Shown here piece after piece: positions 49,284-59,196 of a stretch of 64,000 nucleotides of DNA. The notes beneath the pieces were generated by a model. It was not told where the DNA came from, ran no database searches, and saw nothing but the letters and a program-made list of their open reading frames with translations. Made by a program: the position numbers and the translations under genes. Source of the DNA: Stenotrophomonas sp. Marseille-Q4652 (GTDB taxonomy: Bacteria > Pseudomonadota > Gammaproteobacteria > Xanthomonadales > Xanthomonadaceae); assembly GCF_916618915.1 (NCBI RefSeq), contig NZ_CAKAKE010000001.1, positions 1,178,001 to 1,242,000 on the forward strand, written 5' to 3'. Positions within the stretch are counted from its first letter, which is position 1; every line of letters begins with the position of its first letter.

Positions 49284-51571
49284 CGTCCGGCCTCCGTGTC
49301 GCGCCGGGTGCGCACAGCACGCAGCAACGGCACCGCCGCCAGCAGCGACAGCATCACGACCGTGATCTCGCCCAGCGTGTCCAGCGCTCGGAAGTCGACC
49401 AGGATCACGTTTACCACGTTGCGGCCCTGCGCGGCCGGCACACTGTGCTCGCCGAACCAGCGCGACAGCGTGTCGTCGAAGGGCAGCGCCACGGCGGCCA
49501 GCAGCAGCGCGGTCAGCACGGTGGCGAAGGCCAGCGACAGCACGAGCGCCATCGGGCGCCAGACCGGCTCGGGCACGCTCATGGCCTTGCCTTGGCGTTT
49601 CAACGCCAACAGCACCGCCGCAACGACGATGACGAACACCGTCTCAACGACCACCTGTGTGAAGGCGACGTCCGGCGCCCCCGCAAAGAGAAACAGCACT
49701 GCGCTGCCGTAGCCCACGAGACCGGCACCCAGCAGCAGCACCAGGCGGTCCTTCAGCGTGGCGGCCGCCATGGCGCCGACAGCGATCAGTAGCACGGCAC
49801 CGGCCACGCCCAATGGCGGCGCAGACCAGGCCGGCCAGGCCAGCGTGGGCGCGGCTGCCACCAGCGGGAGCCCGATGGCCAGCACCGCCGCGGCCGCCGC
49901 CACGGCCATGTAACCTGGCGAGCGTCCGTGCTGCAACGCCCGCGTACTGAACGCAGCGAGACGCGGAATCCAGTCCAGGGAACGTTCGTAGAGCCTGGCA
50001 AGGCCGAAGGTGGCTAGCCGCGGGGCAACCGCATCCACCATGCGGTGCAGCACGTCCCACAGCAGATAGACGATCGCACCCAGCGCCAGCGTGGTGGCAA
50101 AGGTCAGCGACTCTGCCAGCAGTGCCCGCGCCAGCGGCGCCAGCACAGGGTCGTCGCCGGCGGTCATGGCCACCCCCGCAGCTTCTACCATCGGCTGGGC
50201 CCAAGCCGGGAACAGCCCCAGCGCGACGCCGAAGGCGGCCAGCACCATGGGCGGCAGCACCAGCGCGGGACCGGCCTCATGCACGCCGGTGAGCGCGGGC
50301 TCGGGCGCGCTGTGCCAGAACACGCGCACGGCGGCGACACCGGCCACGGCCACCGCGATGGCCGAGAACACCGTGTTGGCCAGCGGCGCGAAAGCCAGCA
50401 CGTTGTCGGCCGCCTTGGCGTCGCCGATCAGGTCCTTCACCACGAAGCCGAACGACAAGGGGATGCCGGCCATCGACATGCCGGCCAGCGCCGCCGCCGC
50501 CGCGGTCCACGGCATGGCGTGGCGCAGGTTGCCCAGTCGGTCGATGATGCGGGTGCCGGTGCCATGATCGACATTGCCAGCGACGAAGAACAGCGGCGCC
50601 TTGTACAGCGCATGCGCCAGCAGCAGCGCGCCCACAGCCACCGCAGCACCTTCGCCTGGCATGCCCACCAGCGCCACCAAGGTGCCCAGCGTGGCCACCG
50701 TCGACCAGGCCAGGATGCGCTTGAGGTCGCGCTCGCGCAGCGCCAGCACCATGCCCCAGGCGGCGGTGATCGAACCCGCGCCCTGCAGCAGCACCTGCCA
50801 CAGCAGCCAGTCGTCGAGGCCGGCGTCCAGCCGCGCCAGCAGGTACACACCCAGCTTCACCATCGTGGCCGAATGCAGGTAGGCCGACACCGGTGTTGGC
50901 GCGGCCATCGCGTTGGGAAGCCAGAAGTGGAACGGGAACTGCGCGCTCTTGGTGAAGGCGCCCACGATCACCAACAGGACACCCGCCGTCAGCAGCGGGG
51001 TGGGCGCGGTGGCCGGCAGGCGTTCGACGATCACGCTGATGGTGCTGGTGCCCATCACCTGCCCGATCAGGATCAAGCCCGCCAGCAGCGCCAGGCCGCC
51101 GGTGCCTGTCACCAGCAGCGCCTGCTGCGCCGCCTTGCGGCTGACCGCGCGTTCATGGTGGAAGCCGACGAGCAGGAAGGACAGCACGCTGGTGGCTTCC
51201 CAGAACAGGAAGAGCGTGAACAGATTGTCAGCAGTGACGCAGCCGATCATCGCCACCATGAACAGCGTGAGCTGCACGAACAGCCGCCGTTGCCCCGGGT
51301 GGCTTGCGAAGTAGCCGCCGGCGTAGACGAATACCGCGCTGCCCACAGCCGTGATCATCAGCAGCATCAGCACCGCCAGGCCGTCGATGCGCCAGGCCAG
51401 CGAGATGCCCAGCGCCGGTATCCACTCGAGCGCACCACCCGTCGGCAGCTGCAGCCACAACAACATGCCCACCACGACGCCCAGCGCGGCCAGAGGCAGC
51501 GCCGTGAAGGCGGCACGAGAGGCCAGCCCCATGCCGCCATCGGCCGCCGAGCTCAGAAGCGGCGTGCCCAC
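49280..51571 (-). CDS. mnhA: Mrp-type Na+/H+ antiporter subunit A
   Basis: This 763-residue NuoL-like subunit has about 20 helices. Visible landmarks are LFLFWEATSVLSFLLVGFHH, KSAQFPFHFWLPNAMAAPTPVSAYLHSATMVK and, in the C-terminal extension, the FAGAPDVAFTQVVVET stretch specific to MnhA. It begins at a GTG 2 bp after the stop of the cation-antiporter gene. A separate mnhB follows, so this is a seven-gene (A, B, C, D, E, F, G) arrangement. Confidence 0.94.
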
Positions 51572-51573
51572 GC

Positions 51574-52659
51574 TCAGCGCCCCGCCCGCCGCAACATCGT
51601 CACGCCCAGCGTGACGATGGTCAGCGGCACCACGAACCCCAGCATCGCGTCGCCGAAGGCCTGGACGCCGTCATGGCGCTGCGCCGCCAGCACCAGGTAG
51701 GCCACATACGCGACGTAGTAGCCCAAGAACAGGCCGCCCTCCCAACGGGCGATCTCGCGACCGGTCAGGAAGACCGGCAGGCAAGCCACCAGTGCGGCGA
51801 GCATGACCCACAGATCAAACCGGGCCACGTCCGGCGGCAGCGGCAGCGCGGCACCGGTGCCCACAGCCGCCACGACGGCCCCCAGGCCAACGACGCCAAA
51901 GAGGTTGAACACGCAACTGCCCACCACGTTGCCCACGGCGATGTCGCGTTCGCCCTTGAGGCTGGCCACTACCGATGCCGCCACCTCCGGCAGCGAAGTG
52001 CCCGAGGCGACGATGGTCAGGCCGATGATCACCTCCGACAGACCGAGTGCACGCGCGAAGATGACTGCCGCCTGCACCAGCCAATCCGATCCCAGCACGA
52101 GCAGCACCAGCCCGGCGACGATCAGACAGAGCTGTGCCGGCAGCCGGGCGTCCCACCGCCCCGCCTTGGCCGGCTGCAGTGTGTCGGCGTACTCGTCGGG
52201 ACCGGTCGCGGCCGGCTCCGCGCGCGACTGCCGGACCAGGAACGCGGTGTAGGCCATCAGCAGGCCGAGCAGCAGCGATCCGTCGAACAGCCCCAACGAT
52301 CCGTCCAGGCCCAGGACGATGAGCAACACGGCGCCGCCGATCATGATCGGCGCCTCCTGGCGGATGACTTGCCGGTGCACCGCCAGCGGCGTGATGAGCG
52401 CGGCCAGGCCCAGGACGAACAGCACGTTGAAGATGTTGCTGCCCACGGCGTTGCCCACCGCCAGCCCGCCCTGCCCGGCCAGCACTGCGCCGGTTGTCAC
52501 GGCCATCTCCGGTGCACTGGTGCCAAAAGCCACCACCGTGAGACCCACCACCAGCGGCGACAGACCCAGGCGCAATGCCAGGAGCGACGCACCGCGCACG
52601 AGGATGAAGGCGCCGGCAACCAAGGCCAGGAGCCCCCCCGCGAACAGAAGAAAAGTCAT
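51574..52659 (-). CDS. Calcium/sodium antiporter (CaCA family, YrbG-like)
   Basis: The 361-residue membrane protein shows the two inverted alpha repeats of the CaCA superfamily: VVAFGTSAPEMAVT in the first half and IVASGTSLPEVAASVVAS in the second, with about ten helices. It exchanges Na+ and Ca2+ or related cations across the inner membrane. It lies directly upstream of mnhA in the same operon, which makes the unit a cation and pH homeostasis cassette. Confidence 0.92.
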   Translation of the reverse strand: MTFLLFAGGLLALVAGAFILVRGASLLALRLGLSPLVVGLTVVAFGTSAPEMAVTTGAVLAGQGGLAVGNAVGSNIFNVLFVLGLAALITPLAVHRQVIRQEAPIMIGGAVLLIVLGLDGSLGLFDGSLLLGLLMAYTAFLVRQSRAEPAATGPDEYADTLQPAKAGRWDARLPAQLCLIVAGLVLLVLGSDWLVQAAVIFARALGLSEVIIGLTIVASGTSLPEVAASVVASLKGERDIAVGNVVGSCVFNLFGVVGLGAVVAAVGTGAALPLPPDVARFDLWVMLAALVACLPVFLTGREIARWEGGLFLGYYVAYVAYLVLAAQRHDGVQAFGDAMLGFVVPLTIVTLGVTMLRRAGR

Positions 52660-52679
52660 TGCCGCAAAGTCGCCATGGC

Positions 52680-52913
52680 TCAGTTGCTCAAGGGAGGTTT
52701 CGAGGTGGCGCCGCGCACCCAGCTGCGAACCATGGACAGGAGCGTGCCTCCCGTCAGCATGCCCAGCACGTACACCGCCAGCAGCAGCAACGACAGCGGT
52801 AGCGTCAAGCTCGCAGACAGGAACTGCACGGTCACAGTGTCGAGGTTCTGGAACTTGAAGAGAAAAACGACAGCCGTCATGGCGAGCAGCAGGGCCAAGT
52901 AGACATGTTTCAT
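52680..52913 (-). CDS. LapA/DUF1049-type small membrane protein
   Basis: The product has 77 residues with two hydrophobic helices separated by FQNLDTVTVQFLSASLTLPL, the DUF1049 (LapA/YciS) pattern; GMLTGG follows. The ATG at 52913 was chosen over longer frames. It is the first gene of the antiporter operon, with a good promoter about 40 bp upstream. Confidence 0.8.
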   Translation of the reverse strand: MKHVYLALLLAMTAVVFLFKFQNLDTVTVQFLSASLTLPLSLLLLAVYVLGMLTGGTLLSMVRSWVRGATSKPPLSN

Positions 52914-52952
52914 GTTGTTCCTTCTTCGCACAGCAGACAAGCTGTTGCGGGA

Positions 52953-52980
52953 ATTATACCTTTGTTGGTCAGCTCGACAA
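52953..52980 (-). promoter_or_regulatory. Sigma-70-type promoter for the antiporter operon
   Basis: On the minus strand a TTGTCG -35 (52980-52975) and a perfect TATAAT -10 (52958-52953) are separated by 16 bases, 40 bp upstream of the LapA-like start. This is one of the clearest promoters in the window. Confidence 0.7.
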
Positions 52981-53065
52981 ACAACAAGGCCGACAGCGCT
53001 GCAGCGCGGCCGGCCTCGGGAATGGAGAATGGGGGAAGGGGAATCGCCTGATGCTTGATCGAACG

Positions 53066-53545
53066 TTAGCCCGGCATCGAGATGCCAGGGCGCGGCACCA
53101 CCTGAAAGTCGAGGCCGTAGACCAGTGGTTCGACACACTCCTGGTCTTCCATCGGCAGCACCCACCGCTCAAGTGCCGCGCGCAACAACATCGACTCGCC
53201 CGGGTGCACCTCGCCGTCGGCCTCGATGACTTGAGCGCAAAGCTTGATCACCAGCGCCTGCAACGCGACGTTATCGATCTCGTCCAGCCAGGCGGCGAGC
53301 GTCGGACCGTCGATCAGGATATCCCGCCCCGGGCGAACACCGGTCATCAGGTCCTGGCACAACTCGTCCAGAACGACATGCCATTGCAGGCCATGCAGAT
53401 CGAGCCGTTCGAAGGCCTGCGTGTCGGCCAGTCGCTGCCATTCGACATCCTTGATGTCGCCGTTGGCCAGCAAGGCGGTGGCCAGGATGCGCCCGGCGGC
53501 CTGAGGGCTGTTGCGGGGGTAGTGCCGGAAAACTGGGTGGTTCAT
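53066..53545 (-). CDS. TerB-like hypothetical protein
   Basis: This 159-residue cytoplasmic protein is all-helical in character. LLANGDIKDVEWQRL and CAQVIEADGEVHPGESMLLRAAL resemble the paired acidic repeats (x-D-G-x-h/x-x-E) of the TerB family. Function is unknown; TerB-like proteins are linked to stress and defence clusters. It lies 120 bp upstream of the antiporter promoter. Confidence 0.65.
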   Translation of the reverse strand: MNHPVFRHYPRNSPQAAGRILATALLANGDIKDVEWQRLADTQAFERLDLHGLQWHVVLDELCQDLMTGVRPGRDILIDGPTLAAWLDEIDNVALQALVIKLCAQVIEADGEVHPGESMLLRAALERWVLPMEDQECVEPLVYGLDFQVVPRPGISMPG

Positions 53546-53593
53546 TGGCTTGGTCCTCCTTAAGGGGCCATGGAGAGCGGTGGATGGCGGTGG

Positions 53594-53749
53594 TCAGCCG
53601 AGCCTGAACACCACGAAGACGGTCAGCGTCATGGCCAGCAGTGTCCAACCAGCGGCTCGCGCCGCGGGGTGCCAGCGGGTGACCGATGGCGTGATGGCGA
53701 TGGTGGTGGCACGTTGCTGCCGGGCGCGGTGGGAATGAAGATGGTGCAT
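53594..53749 (-). CDS. Small single-helix membrane protein (51 aa)
   Basis: The frame MHHLHSHRARQQRA... ends with a hydrophobic segment (AGWTLLAMTLTVFVVFRLG). No family is recognised. It lies between the TerB-like gene and the right IS copy and is oriented with both antiporter-side genes. Confidence 0.45.
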   Translation of the reverse strand: MHHLHSHRARQQRATTIAITPSVTRWHPAARAAGWTLLAMTLTVFVVFRLG

Positions 53750-53768
53750 CGTGAAGCTCCTGGAGTTA

Positions 53769-54592
53769 GGGCGTGTTAACACTAATGGCGATTTCTGCGA
53801 CTGCGCGGGACAATCTCTGGCATGGAGATCACACCCGAGCAATTCGCCACCATCGAGCACTGTCTGCCCAAGCAGCGCGGCAATGTCAGCCTGAGCAACC
53901 TGCAGGTAGTCAACGCCATCCTCTATGTGGCCGAGCATGGCTGCAAGTGGCGTGGACTGCCCAAACGGTTCGGCAACTGGCACACGATCTACACGCGCAT
54001 GAACCGCTGGACCAAGGCCGGTGTACTCGATCGCATGTTCGAGGTATTGCAGCGAGCCCAGGTCGTGCGCATCAAGATCGAGGCGGTCTCGCTGGACTCC
54101 ACCAGCATCAAGGTCCACCCAGACGGCACCGGAGCGTTAAAAAAAACGGCCCTCAGTCCATCGGCAAGTCCCGAGGCGGATGGAACACCAAGATTCATAT
54201 GGTTGCCGCGGATGCTCGAACGGCCGTGACGTTCTGCCTCTCGCCAGGACAAGCGCACGACGCACCTGAAGGCAGGCGTTTGCTCAGCAGCCTCGGGGCG
54301 ACAAGCCGACCCGTTCATTTGCTCATGGACCGGGCATACGAAGGCAATGAAACCCGCCAACTTGCTCTGGACCTGGGATTCATTCCGGTCGTGCCCCCGA
54401 CCAGCAAGCGCCTTGATCCTTGGGAATACGACCGGGCCATGTACAAGCGCCGCAATGAGGTCGAGCGACTGTTTCGTCGCCTCAAGGGTTACCGGCGCAT
54501 CTTCTCGCGCTTCGAGAAACTCGATCTCATGTTCCTCGGCTTCATCAGCTTCGTGCTTGTCGCAGATGGACTGAGAATGTGTTAACAGGCCC
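53769..54592 (+). mobile_element. IS427-type insertion sequence, right copy
   Basis: The 824-bp element has the same terminal repeats as the left copy and TA on either side (53767-53768 and 54593-54594). By eye the two copies differ at many third codon positions but are identical over a 68-bp stretch in the middle (28131-28198 and 54166-54233). Confidence 0.88.
53822..54585 (+). CDS. IS427-type transposase, two frames joined by -1 frameshifting
   Basis: The first frame (53822-54229) starts [16 protein letters not shown] and carries the first catalytic Asp. The second frame carries [22 protein letters not shown] and [13 protein letters not shown]. They overlap at a run of eight A (54139-54146), preceded by GTT. 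A -1 shift on A-AAA-AAA gives the full 254-residue DDE protein, the standard expression mode of many IS5-family members. All catalytic residues are present. Confidence 0.85.
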
Positions 54593-54871
54593 TAGTTCAA
54601 GAAACAGTACATCGCTGATGGGACACACCAACTGCCCGTTGGAGACACCAGCTACGAGGGCATCCAAAAGATCCGCCGCTCCCGGTGGACTCGACGCGAG
54701 CGTGCGTGCGGCGCGCAGGTGAATCCAGAAGCACTTGTCGAGGTAGATGCGGCCCCGCGCAGCCACCCACTCACCGAGTTCGATCACGCGGCGTCGCTCA
54801 TACTCATCGACCGTGATCTGTGGCGTAGAACGATGGAACGCAAATCGGTCGGCAATGCGGGGAGAAGTCAC
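54593..54871 (-). pseudogene. PIN-like protein gene, 5' piece
   Basis: Ninety-three codons start MTSPRIADRFAFHRS and end LVCPISDVLFLEL at the composite transposon. RIYLDKCFWIHL has the Asp (residue 45) and hydrophobic pattern of the first PIN strand. Joined to the middle and 3' pieces it would encode about 374 residues with all acidic positions. The start lies 55 bp after the abiEii stop in the same direction, so it may have been part of that defence operon. Confidence 0.8.
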
Positions 54872-54926
54872 TGGGTTTCGTGTCCATTTTTTAGCGGGTC
54901 AGGCCGGCTTGTGTTGAGGAATCCCC

Positions 54927-55838
54927 CTACCCCAACCTTGCGGCCAGCGCATCTGCTTGCTCGGCAAACTTCTTCGCATCGGCCTTCTGCAACTGCGCCA
55001 GGTTGTGCAGCTTCCAGCGGATGCCCGGCAGTTGTTCGAGGTGTGCGATGTCCAGCAATGACCACTCCGGCGTGCCAGCGGCCAGCGACAGCAGGAAGCG
55101 CCGCTCGTCGTCGTCCAAACCCTGCTGGATTTCGCGCACCATGCGTTCTCGCGCGTCGAGCAGCGCATCAAGCGGCACCGGCTCGGTCGTCATGCCTTGG
55201 AAGTTGTGCTCGTAGTCGTGCCGGATGTCTCGCAGCGGCGTGAACAACACTTCATGGATCGGCCGGTTGCTGCTGGCCAGATAGACCACGAAGGCGCGCC
55301 GGATGCCGGGCGTGATGCCCTCGTGCGCAAAGAGCTGCATCACGTCGAACAGATCACGCGGATGCTGCCGATCCAGCGCCGCCACCAGCTTGCCGCCGTA
55401 CACTTCTTCCAGCGACACCACCGGAATCTCCAGATCGGCCATCAACACGTCACGGGCCATCGGCGTCAGCAAGGCGCGGCGCACCGGCTGCACCGTGCCG
55501 CGCATGACGAAGTTGACTTCGACCTTGACCTGAATCGAGCCGCGACGCACCAGCAACTTGGTTTCCCCTGCTGCTGCCGCTGGCGCGTGTGTGTGGAATC
55601 CTCGCTTCTTCAACCGCTCCGCAGCTTGCCGGATGGCCTCGTTGATGCGCGCCAGTGCCTCGTCGCGCGGCAAGGTGTGATCGGGAAAAACCAGATCGAG
55701 ATCGACCGACAAGCGCGGCATGTCGCGCACGAACAGGTTGATCGTCGTACCGCCCTTCAGGGCAAAGGTATCGTCAACAAACACCAGCGGCGCGACCTGC
55801 GTCAGCAGGCGCGCGGTATCGAGATAGGTCTGGTTCAT
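54927..55838 (-). CDS. abiEii: AbiEii/AbiGii-type nucleotidyltransferase toxin
   Basis: The 303-residue product has the nucleotidyltransferase signature in FALKGGTTINLF (GG) and SVDLDLVFPD (D-x-D), followed by VEVNFVMRG and the central REMVREIQ region. AbiEii is the toxin of the type IV AbiE system and acts by modifying cellular RNA, probably tRNA, to stop growth on phage infection. It overlaps the antitoxin gene by 4 bp. The toxin appears intact. Confidence 0.9.
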   Translation of the reverse strand: MNQTYLDTARLLTQVAPLVFVDDTFALKGGTTINLFVRDMPRLSVDLDLVFPDHTLPRDEALARINEAIRQAAERLKKRGFHTHAPAAAAGETKLLVRRGSIQVKVEVNFVMRGTVQPVRRALLTPMARDVLMADLEIPVVSLEEVYGGKLVAALDRQHPRDLFDVMQLFAHEGITPGIRRAFVVYLASSNRPIHEVLFTPLRDIRHDYEHNFQGMTTEPVPLDALLDARERMVREIQQGLDDDERRFLLSLAAGTPEWSLLDIAHLEQLPGIRWKLHNLAQLQKADAKKFAEQADALAARLG

Positions 55839-56572
55839 GGCTTGAGTACCAGCAGGCCATCGGCCGATCGAGACACCCAGGGACGGTCGCTACCCGTCGG
55901 CAGCGCGGCCGGATCGAGCTTGGCCGCCCAGGGCAATGACGCCTCGCGGCCGAGTTGCAGGCACAGCCGCACGGTCTTGACGTTTGTGCAGTGTTGCAAC
56001 AGCTCGCGTAACACGTCGGGGCGCAGGCTATAGGCGCTCTCCACCAGTTCGCGGGCTTCCTGTAAGGGCTGGCGCACGCCAACCTCACTCAACAGTTCCA
56101 GCAAGGCGCGCTCCGGCGCGGACACCTGCGGCGCCCCGCTGCGCTTCTCGAACGCGCCAACGTGCAACAAGGCGGCCGGCTGCTCGTCGAACAGCCGTTT
56201 GCGGTGGTATTCAGCTGGGAATCGTTCCGTGAACCATTCCGGCAAGCGTGCGGCCTTCCAGCCATACAGATGCAGCACCGGCTGCTGCGCTACGTACTGC
56301 CGCACACCGTACCAGTCCAGCGCCGACTTGCCGCCGACGTGCAGCCCCTCGAACTGGCGCTGCAACAGCAGCAGGCTGGGATGAAGCGCCGGGGGATCGT
56401 TGGGGCGGCAGAACACCCCCCGCGCCAGGCGCTTGAGCCACCCTGCCCGGACGTAGTGAACAGCCAGGTCAGCAGAGATGCCCAACGCCGCCAAGTCCAG
56501 CGAGGTCAGCGGCGTTCCCGGTGCCAACCGGGTGTAGAGCACATTTAGTCTGCTTGAATTAGTCGTAGCCAT
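55835..56572 (-). CDS. abiEi: AbiEi-type antitoxin/transcriptional regulator
   Basis: The 245-residue protein has an N-terminal winged-helix domain (LTSLDLAALGISADLAVHYV, WLKRLARGVFCRP) and a C-terminal antitoxin domain. The ATG at 56572 (MATTNSSRLNVLY) was chosen because longer in-frame starts add a non-conserved, AT-rich N-terminus. AbiEi represses its own operon through inverted repeats and counteracts AbiEii without direct binding. Confidence 0.88.
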   Translation of the reverse strand: MATTNSSRLNVLYTRLAPGTPLTSLDLAALGISADLAVHYVRAGWLKRLARGVFCRPNDPPALHPSLLLLQRQFEGLHVGGKSALDWYGVRQYVAQQPVLHLYGWKAARLPEWFTERFPAEYHRKRLFDEQPAALLHVGAFEKRSGAPQVSAPERALLELLSEVGVRQPLQEARELVESAYSLRPDVLRELLQHCTNVKTVRLCLQLGREASLPWAAKLDPAALPTGSDRPWVSRSADGLLVLKP

Positions 56573-56577
56573 ACTAC

Positions 56578-56589
56578 GATATATATATC
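56578..56589. promoter_or_regulatory. 12-bp perfect palindrome upstream of abiEi
   Basis: GATATATATATC lies 6 bp before the abiEi start in AT-rich DNA. It overlaps a plausible -10 region and is a candidate operator for AbiEi autorepression. Confidence 0.45.
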
Positions 56590-56666
56590 TTTTCCAAGAA
56601 AACGTCAATTTGATATGGAACCACCAATCGTAGGCTGGATACGACAATGGAATCTAATCCAAACAA

Positions 56667-56927
56667 TCACCCTTTCGGCATAGCCGTGCGGGAAGAAGGT
56701 CGGGTGTCATCTCCCCTGCCCCGCCGGAATCCTCGATCCCCAGCGATAAACGCCTCCAGCATATGCGGGATCAGCGTCATGGCATCGACCGTCTCGCCAT
56801 ACGCCTGCGCGTGCAGCGCGGCGTAGCGGTCAAGGTCGGCTTTCAAGCTGACCGGGCACGCAAAGGTCAGCTTGATGCTCTCGGTCTTGGGCAGCGGCCC
56901 GAGCCGCAGCTTCTTGGTTGTGCTCAT
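56667..56927 (-). CDS. DUF2274 family protein
   Basis: The 86-residue protein has KLRLGPLPKTESIKLTFACP and a central helix (YAALHAQAYGETVDAMTLIPHML), the DUF2274 pattern. It overlaps trbI by 4 bp at the end of ICE trb operons, as in Tn4371-like elements. Function is unknown. Confidence 0.85.
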   Translation of the reverse strand: MSTTKKLRLGPLPKTESIKLTFACPVSLKADLDRYAALHAQAYGETVDAMTLIPHMLEAFIAGDRGFRRGRGDDTRPSSRTAMPKG

Positions 56928-58201
56928 TGCATCGCCCCCCGTTGGAAGAACATCGGCTGGTAAGGCCGCAACACCAAATCGCGGTTGACGATGATGCGCA
57001 CCGGCAGGCCCGGCCGCGTGGTCAGCGTCGGCTGGATATTCATGTTGCGCCGGGTGATCTCTTGGCCGACCTGATTGATGCTGTCCTGCGCGCTGTCGCG
57101 CCCGGCAATCACAATGCGGTTGCCGTCCTGCCGGTTCTCCGGCGCGGCCAGTTCGGCGCCCACGCCCAGCAGCGTCGTCAACACCGCGCCCGCAACGATG
57201 CGATTCCAGTGCCAGTTCACGTCATCCTCCAGGCCAGCGTAGCCGGCCGGATCGGTGCCCACTAGGTTGTCGAGCGTCAGCGAAGACGTGTCGGGCAAGA
57301 TGATCCGGTTCCACACTACTTGCACGCGGCTCTGCCCGTAGCTGACCTGGCTGTTGTAGCGCCCAAGGATGCGCGCCCCCTGCGGAATCAGCAGGAACTT
57401 GCCCGTGGCTGTGTCAAAGACTGGCTCTGTCACCGTGGCGATCACGTCGCCCGGCAAGTCCGACTTGATGCCTGTCACCAGCGCACCGGCGATCACCGTT
57501 CCGGCCATCACCTGATACGGCGACGCGGGCAGCGCCAGATTGCCGGAATTGCGGGTTTCCGTAGAACCGGCTTTCAGGAACGCCTCTTTCTGGTCTTGCC
57601 GGTTCTGCACGGCGGTCGGGTCGGCGGGCTGGGCCACCGTCGAGGCAGGTCCAGCAGCGAGCGGATCAAAGGCCGCAAGCGTGCTTGCAGCCCCCGGCGC
57701 CGCCTGCGCGACCGTGGCGTCGGTCTGCGCTTGGCCGCCCGAGCGGAAGAACACCGACGAGGCCGCCGCCGCGTCCGCCTCCTTGCGCAAGGCATCTTCG
57801 GGATCATGGCCTGGCGGCGAATAGCCTGGCGTCACCGGCTGCTGCGAAGCGACGATGGCCGGGCCAAGGTCGCCGGGCAACGGCGGCCCCAGCTCGGGCA
57901 CATCGGGCGGCAAGGCTGGCGGCAGCTTCGAGTAGTCCGTCGGTAGCGCATCCAGCCCTTCGGACTTCGAGACGCGATCGACGTTGTAAAGCTCGGTTTG
58001 CTCGCCCGTACCGCGCCGCTGCGGTTGCAGCGACCAGATCGTGGCCCCAAGGACGGCGACCGACAGGCCGCCGACGAGGATGGCCAGCGTGCGCCGGTTC
58101 AAGCGAGTGACCGGGCGCGGCTGGGCGCGCAGCGCCACCGCTTCCGGCGCGACCTTGCCTGCCTGCGGCGTGGCGAGGTCGGGGGTGTCGTCCTGGCTCA
58201 T
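56924..58201 (-). CDS. trbI: Conjugal transfer protein TrbI
   Basis: The 425-residue VirB10-like protein has an N-terminal cytoplasmic stretch, one TM helix (LAILVGGLSVAVLGATIW, about 38-55) and a C-terminal periplasmic VirB10 domain ending with NRDLVLRPYQPMFFQR. It spans the envelope and senses energy for the mating channel. It starts 2 bp after trbG. Confidence 0.94.
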   Translation of the reverse strand: MSQDDTPDLATPQAGKVAPEAVALRAQPRPVTRLNRRTLAILVGGLSVAVLGATIWSLQPQRRGTGEQTELYNVDRVSKSEGLDALPTDYSKLPPALPPDVPELGPPLPGDLGPAIVASQQPVTPGYSPPGHDPEDALRKEADAAAASSVFFRSGGQAQTDATVAQAAPGAASTLAAFDPLAAGPASTVAQPADPTAVQNRQDQKEAFLKAGSTETRNSGNLALPASPYQVMAGTVIAGALVTGIKSDLPGDVIATVTEPVFDTATGKFLLIPQGARILGRYNSQVSYGQSRVQVVWNRIILPDTSSLTLDNLVGTDPAGYAGLEDDVNWHWNRIVAGAVLTTLLGVGAELAAPENRQDGNRIVIAGRDSAQDSINQVGQEITRRNMNIQPTLTTRPGLPVRIIVNRDLVLRPYQPMFFQRGAMQ

Positions 58202-58203
58202 GG

Positions 58204-59196
58204 TCAGTTCCTCCGCGCAACGCCGTCCGTGCGCTCAATTCGCACCACGTCGCCCTTGTCCCCGCCCAGGCGCAGTTCGGCGGCACCGAACAGCCGATCC
58301 ACGATGTAGTACGGCGAGCGGAAGCGGTAGTTGACCAGTTGCCCGTCGCCTTCCGGCCCGATTACGAACAGCGGCGGCAGCTCGCCTTGCGCGATGCCGG
58401 CGGGGAACTGGATATAGACCTTCTGCCCGTCGTCGAAGGCGCGCAGCGGCTTCCACGGCGGGTTGCTACCGCTGACCGCGTAGCGGAAGCGCAGGTTTTC
58501 CAGCGACAAGCCGGAGTCCACCGGCGCGGCGGCGCTGGCCGCCTGCGCCTGGCGCTGCAAGGCCAGCATCCGGTCACGCGGATACTCCCAAGAAGCCGAG
58601 GCCATCCACGTCTTTTCCGTCGAAGCCAACTCCAGCAGGTACGTCCTGCGGCTGGTGGTGATGACGAGATTGGTCTTGAGGCCCGAGCGGATCGGCTTGA
58701 CCAGCACATTGACGCGCAGGTCAGCACCGCTGCCGCTCGACGTATCGCCCACGATCCAGCGCACGGTATCGCCCGCCGCCACCGTCACCAGTTCCTCGCC
58801 CGGCTGGAGTGAAACCACGGTCACGCGGCCCACGGCCGCATAGACTTGGTAGAGCGCGCCATCGGTGAAGGGCCACACCTGAATCGCGTTGACGTAGCCC
58901 TCGCGCGTGGGTGCGACGCGCGCCTCGGCATTGGCCCGTGAGACGCGCACCTTCTCGTCGGCTGGCTCCGGCGTGGGCTTGGCGTCCTCGGCTTCGGGCA
59001 ATGGCTTCAACTGCGCCGGCATCGGCAGCACCTCGGGCACCGCCACCACCTCCACCGGCGTGGGTGGCTCGGGTAGCGGCTGGGCCTGCACCGGCTCATC
59101 GAGCGAGATGGTCGGCGGTGGCTTGCCCTGCGTAGCGCAGCCCGCCAGGGCAAGCAAGATCACCGGCAAGGCGGATTTACGGAAAAGATCATTCAT
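58204..59196 (-). CDS. trbG: Conjugal transfer protein TrbG
   Basis: The 330-residue VirB9-like lipoprotein has a lipobox LALAGC at about residue 20 and the TrbG/VirB9 C-terminal beta domain ending FDDGQKVYIQFPAGI. The start at 59196 overlaps the trbF stop by 4 bp. It forms part of the outer-membrane core complex. Confidence 0.93.
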   Translation of the reverse strand: MNDLFRKSALPVILLALAGCATQGKPPPTISLDEPVQAQPLPEPPTPVEVVAVPEVLPMPAQLKPLPEAEDAKPTPEPADEKVRVSRANAEARVAPTREGYVNAIQVWPFTDGALYQVYAAVGRVTVVSLQPGEELVTVAAGDTVRWIVGDTSSGSGADLRVNVLVKPIRSGLKTNLVITTSRRTYLLELASTEKTWMASASWEYPRDRMLALQRQAQAASAAAPVDSGLSLENLRFRYAVSGSNPPWKPLRAFDDGQKVYIQFPAGIAQGELPPLFVIGPEGDGQLVNYRFRSPYYIVDRLFGAAELRLGGDKGDVVRIERTDGVARRN

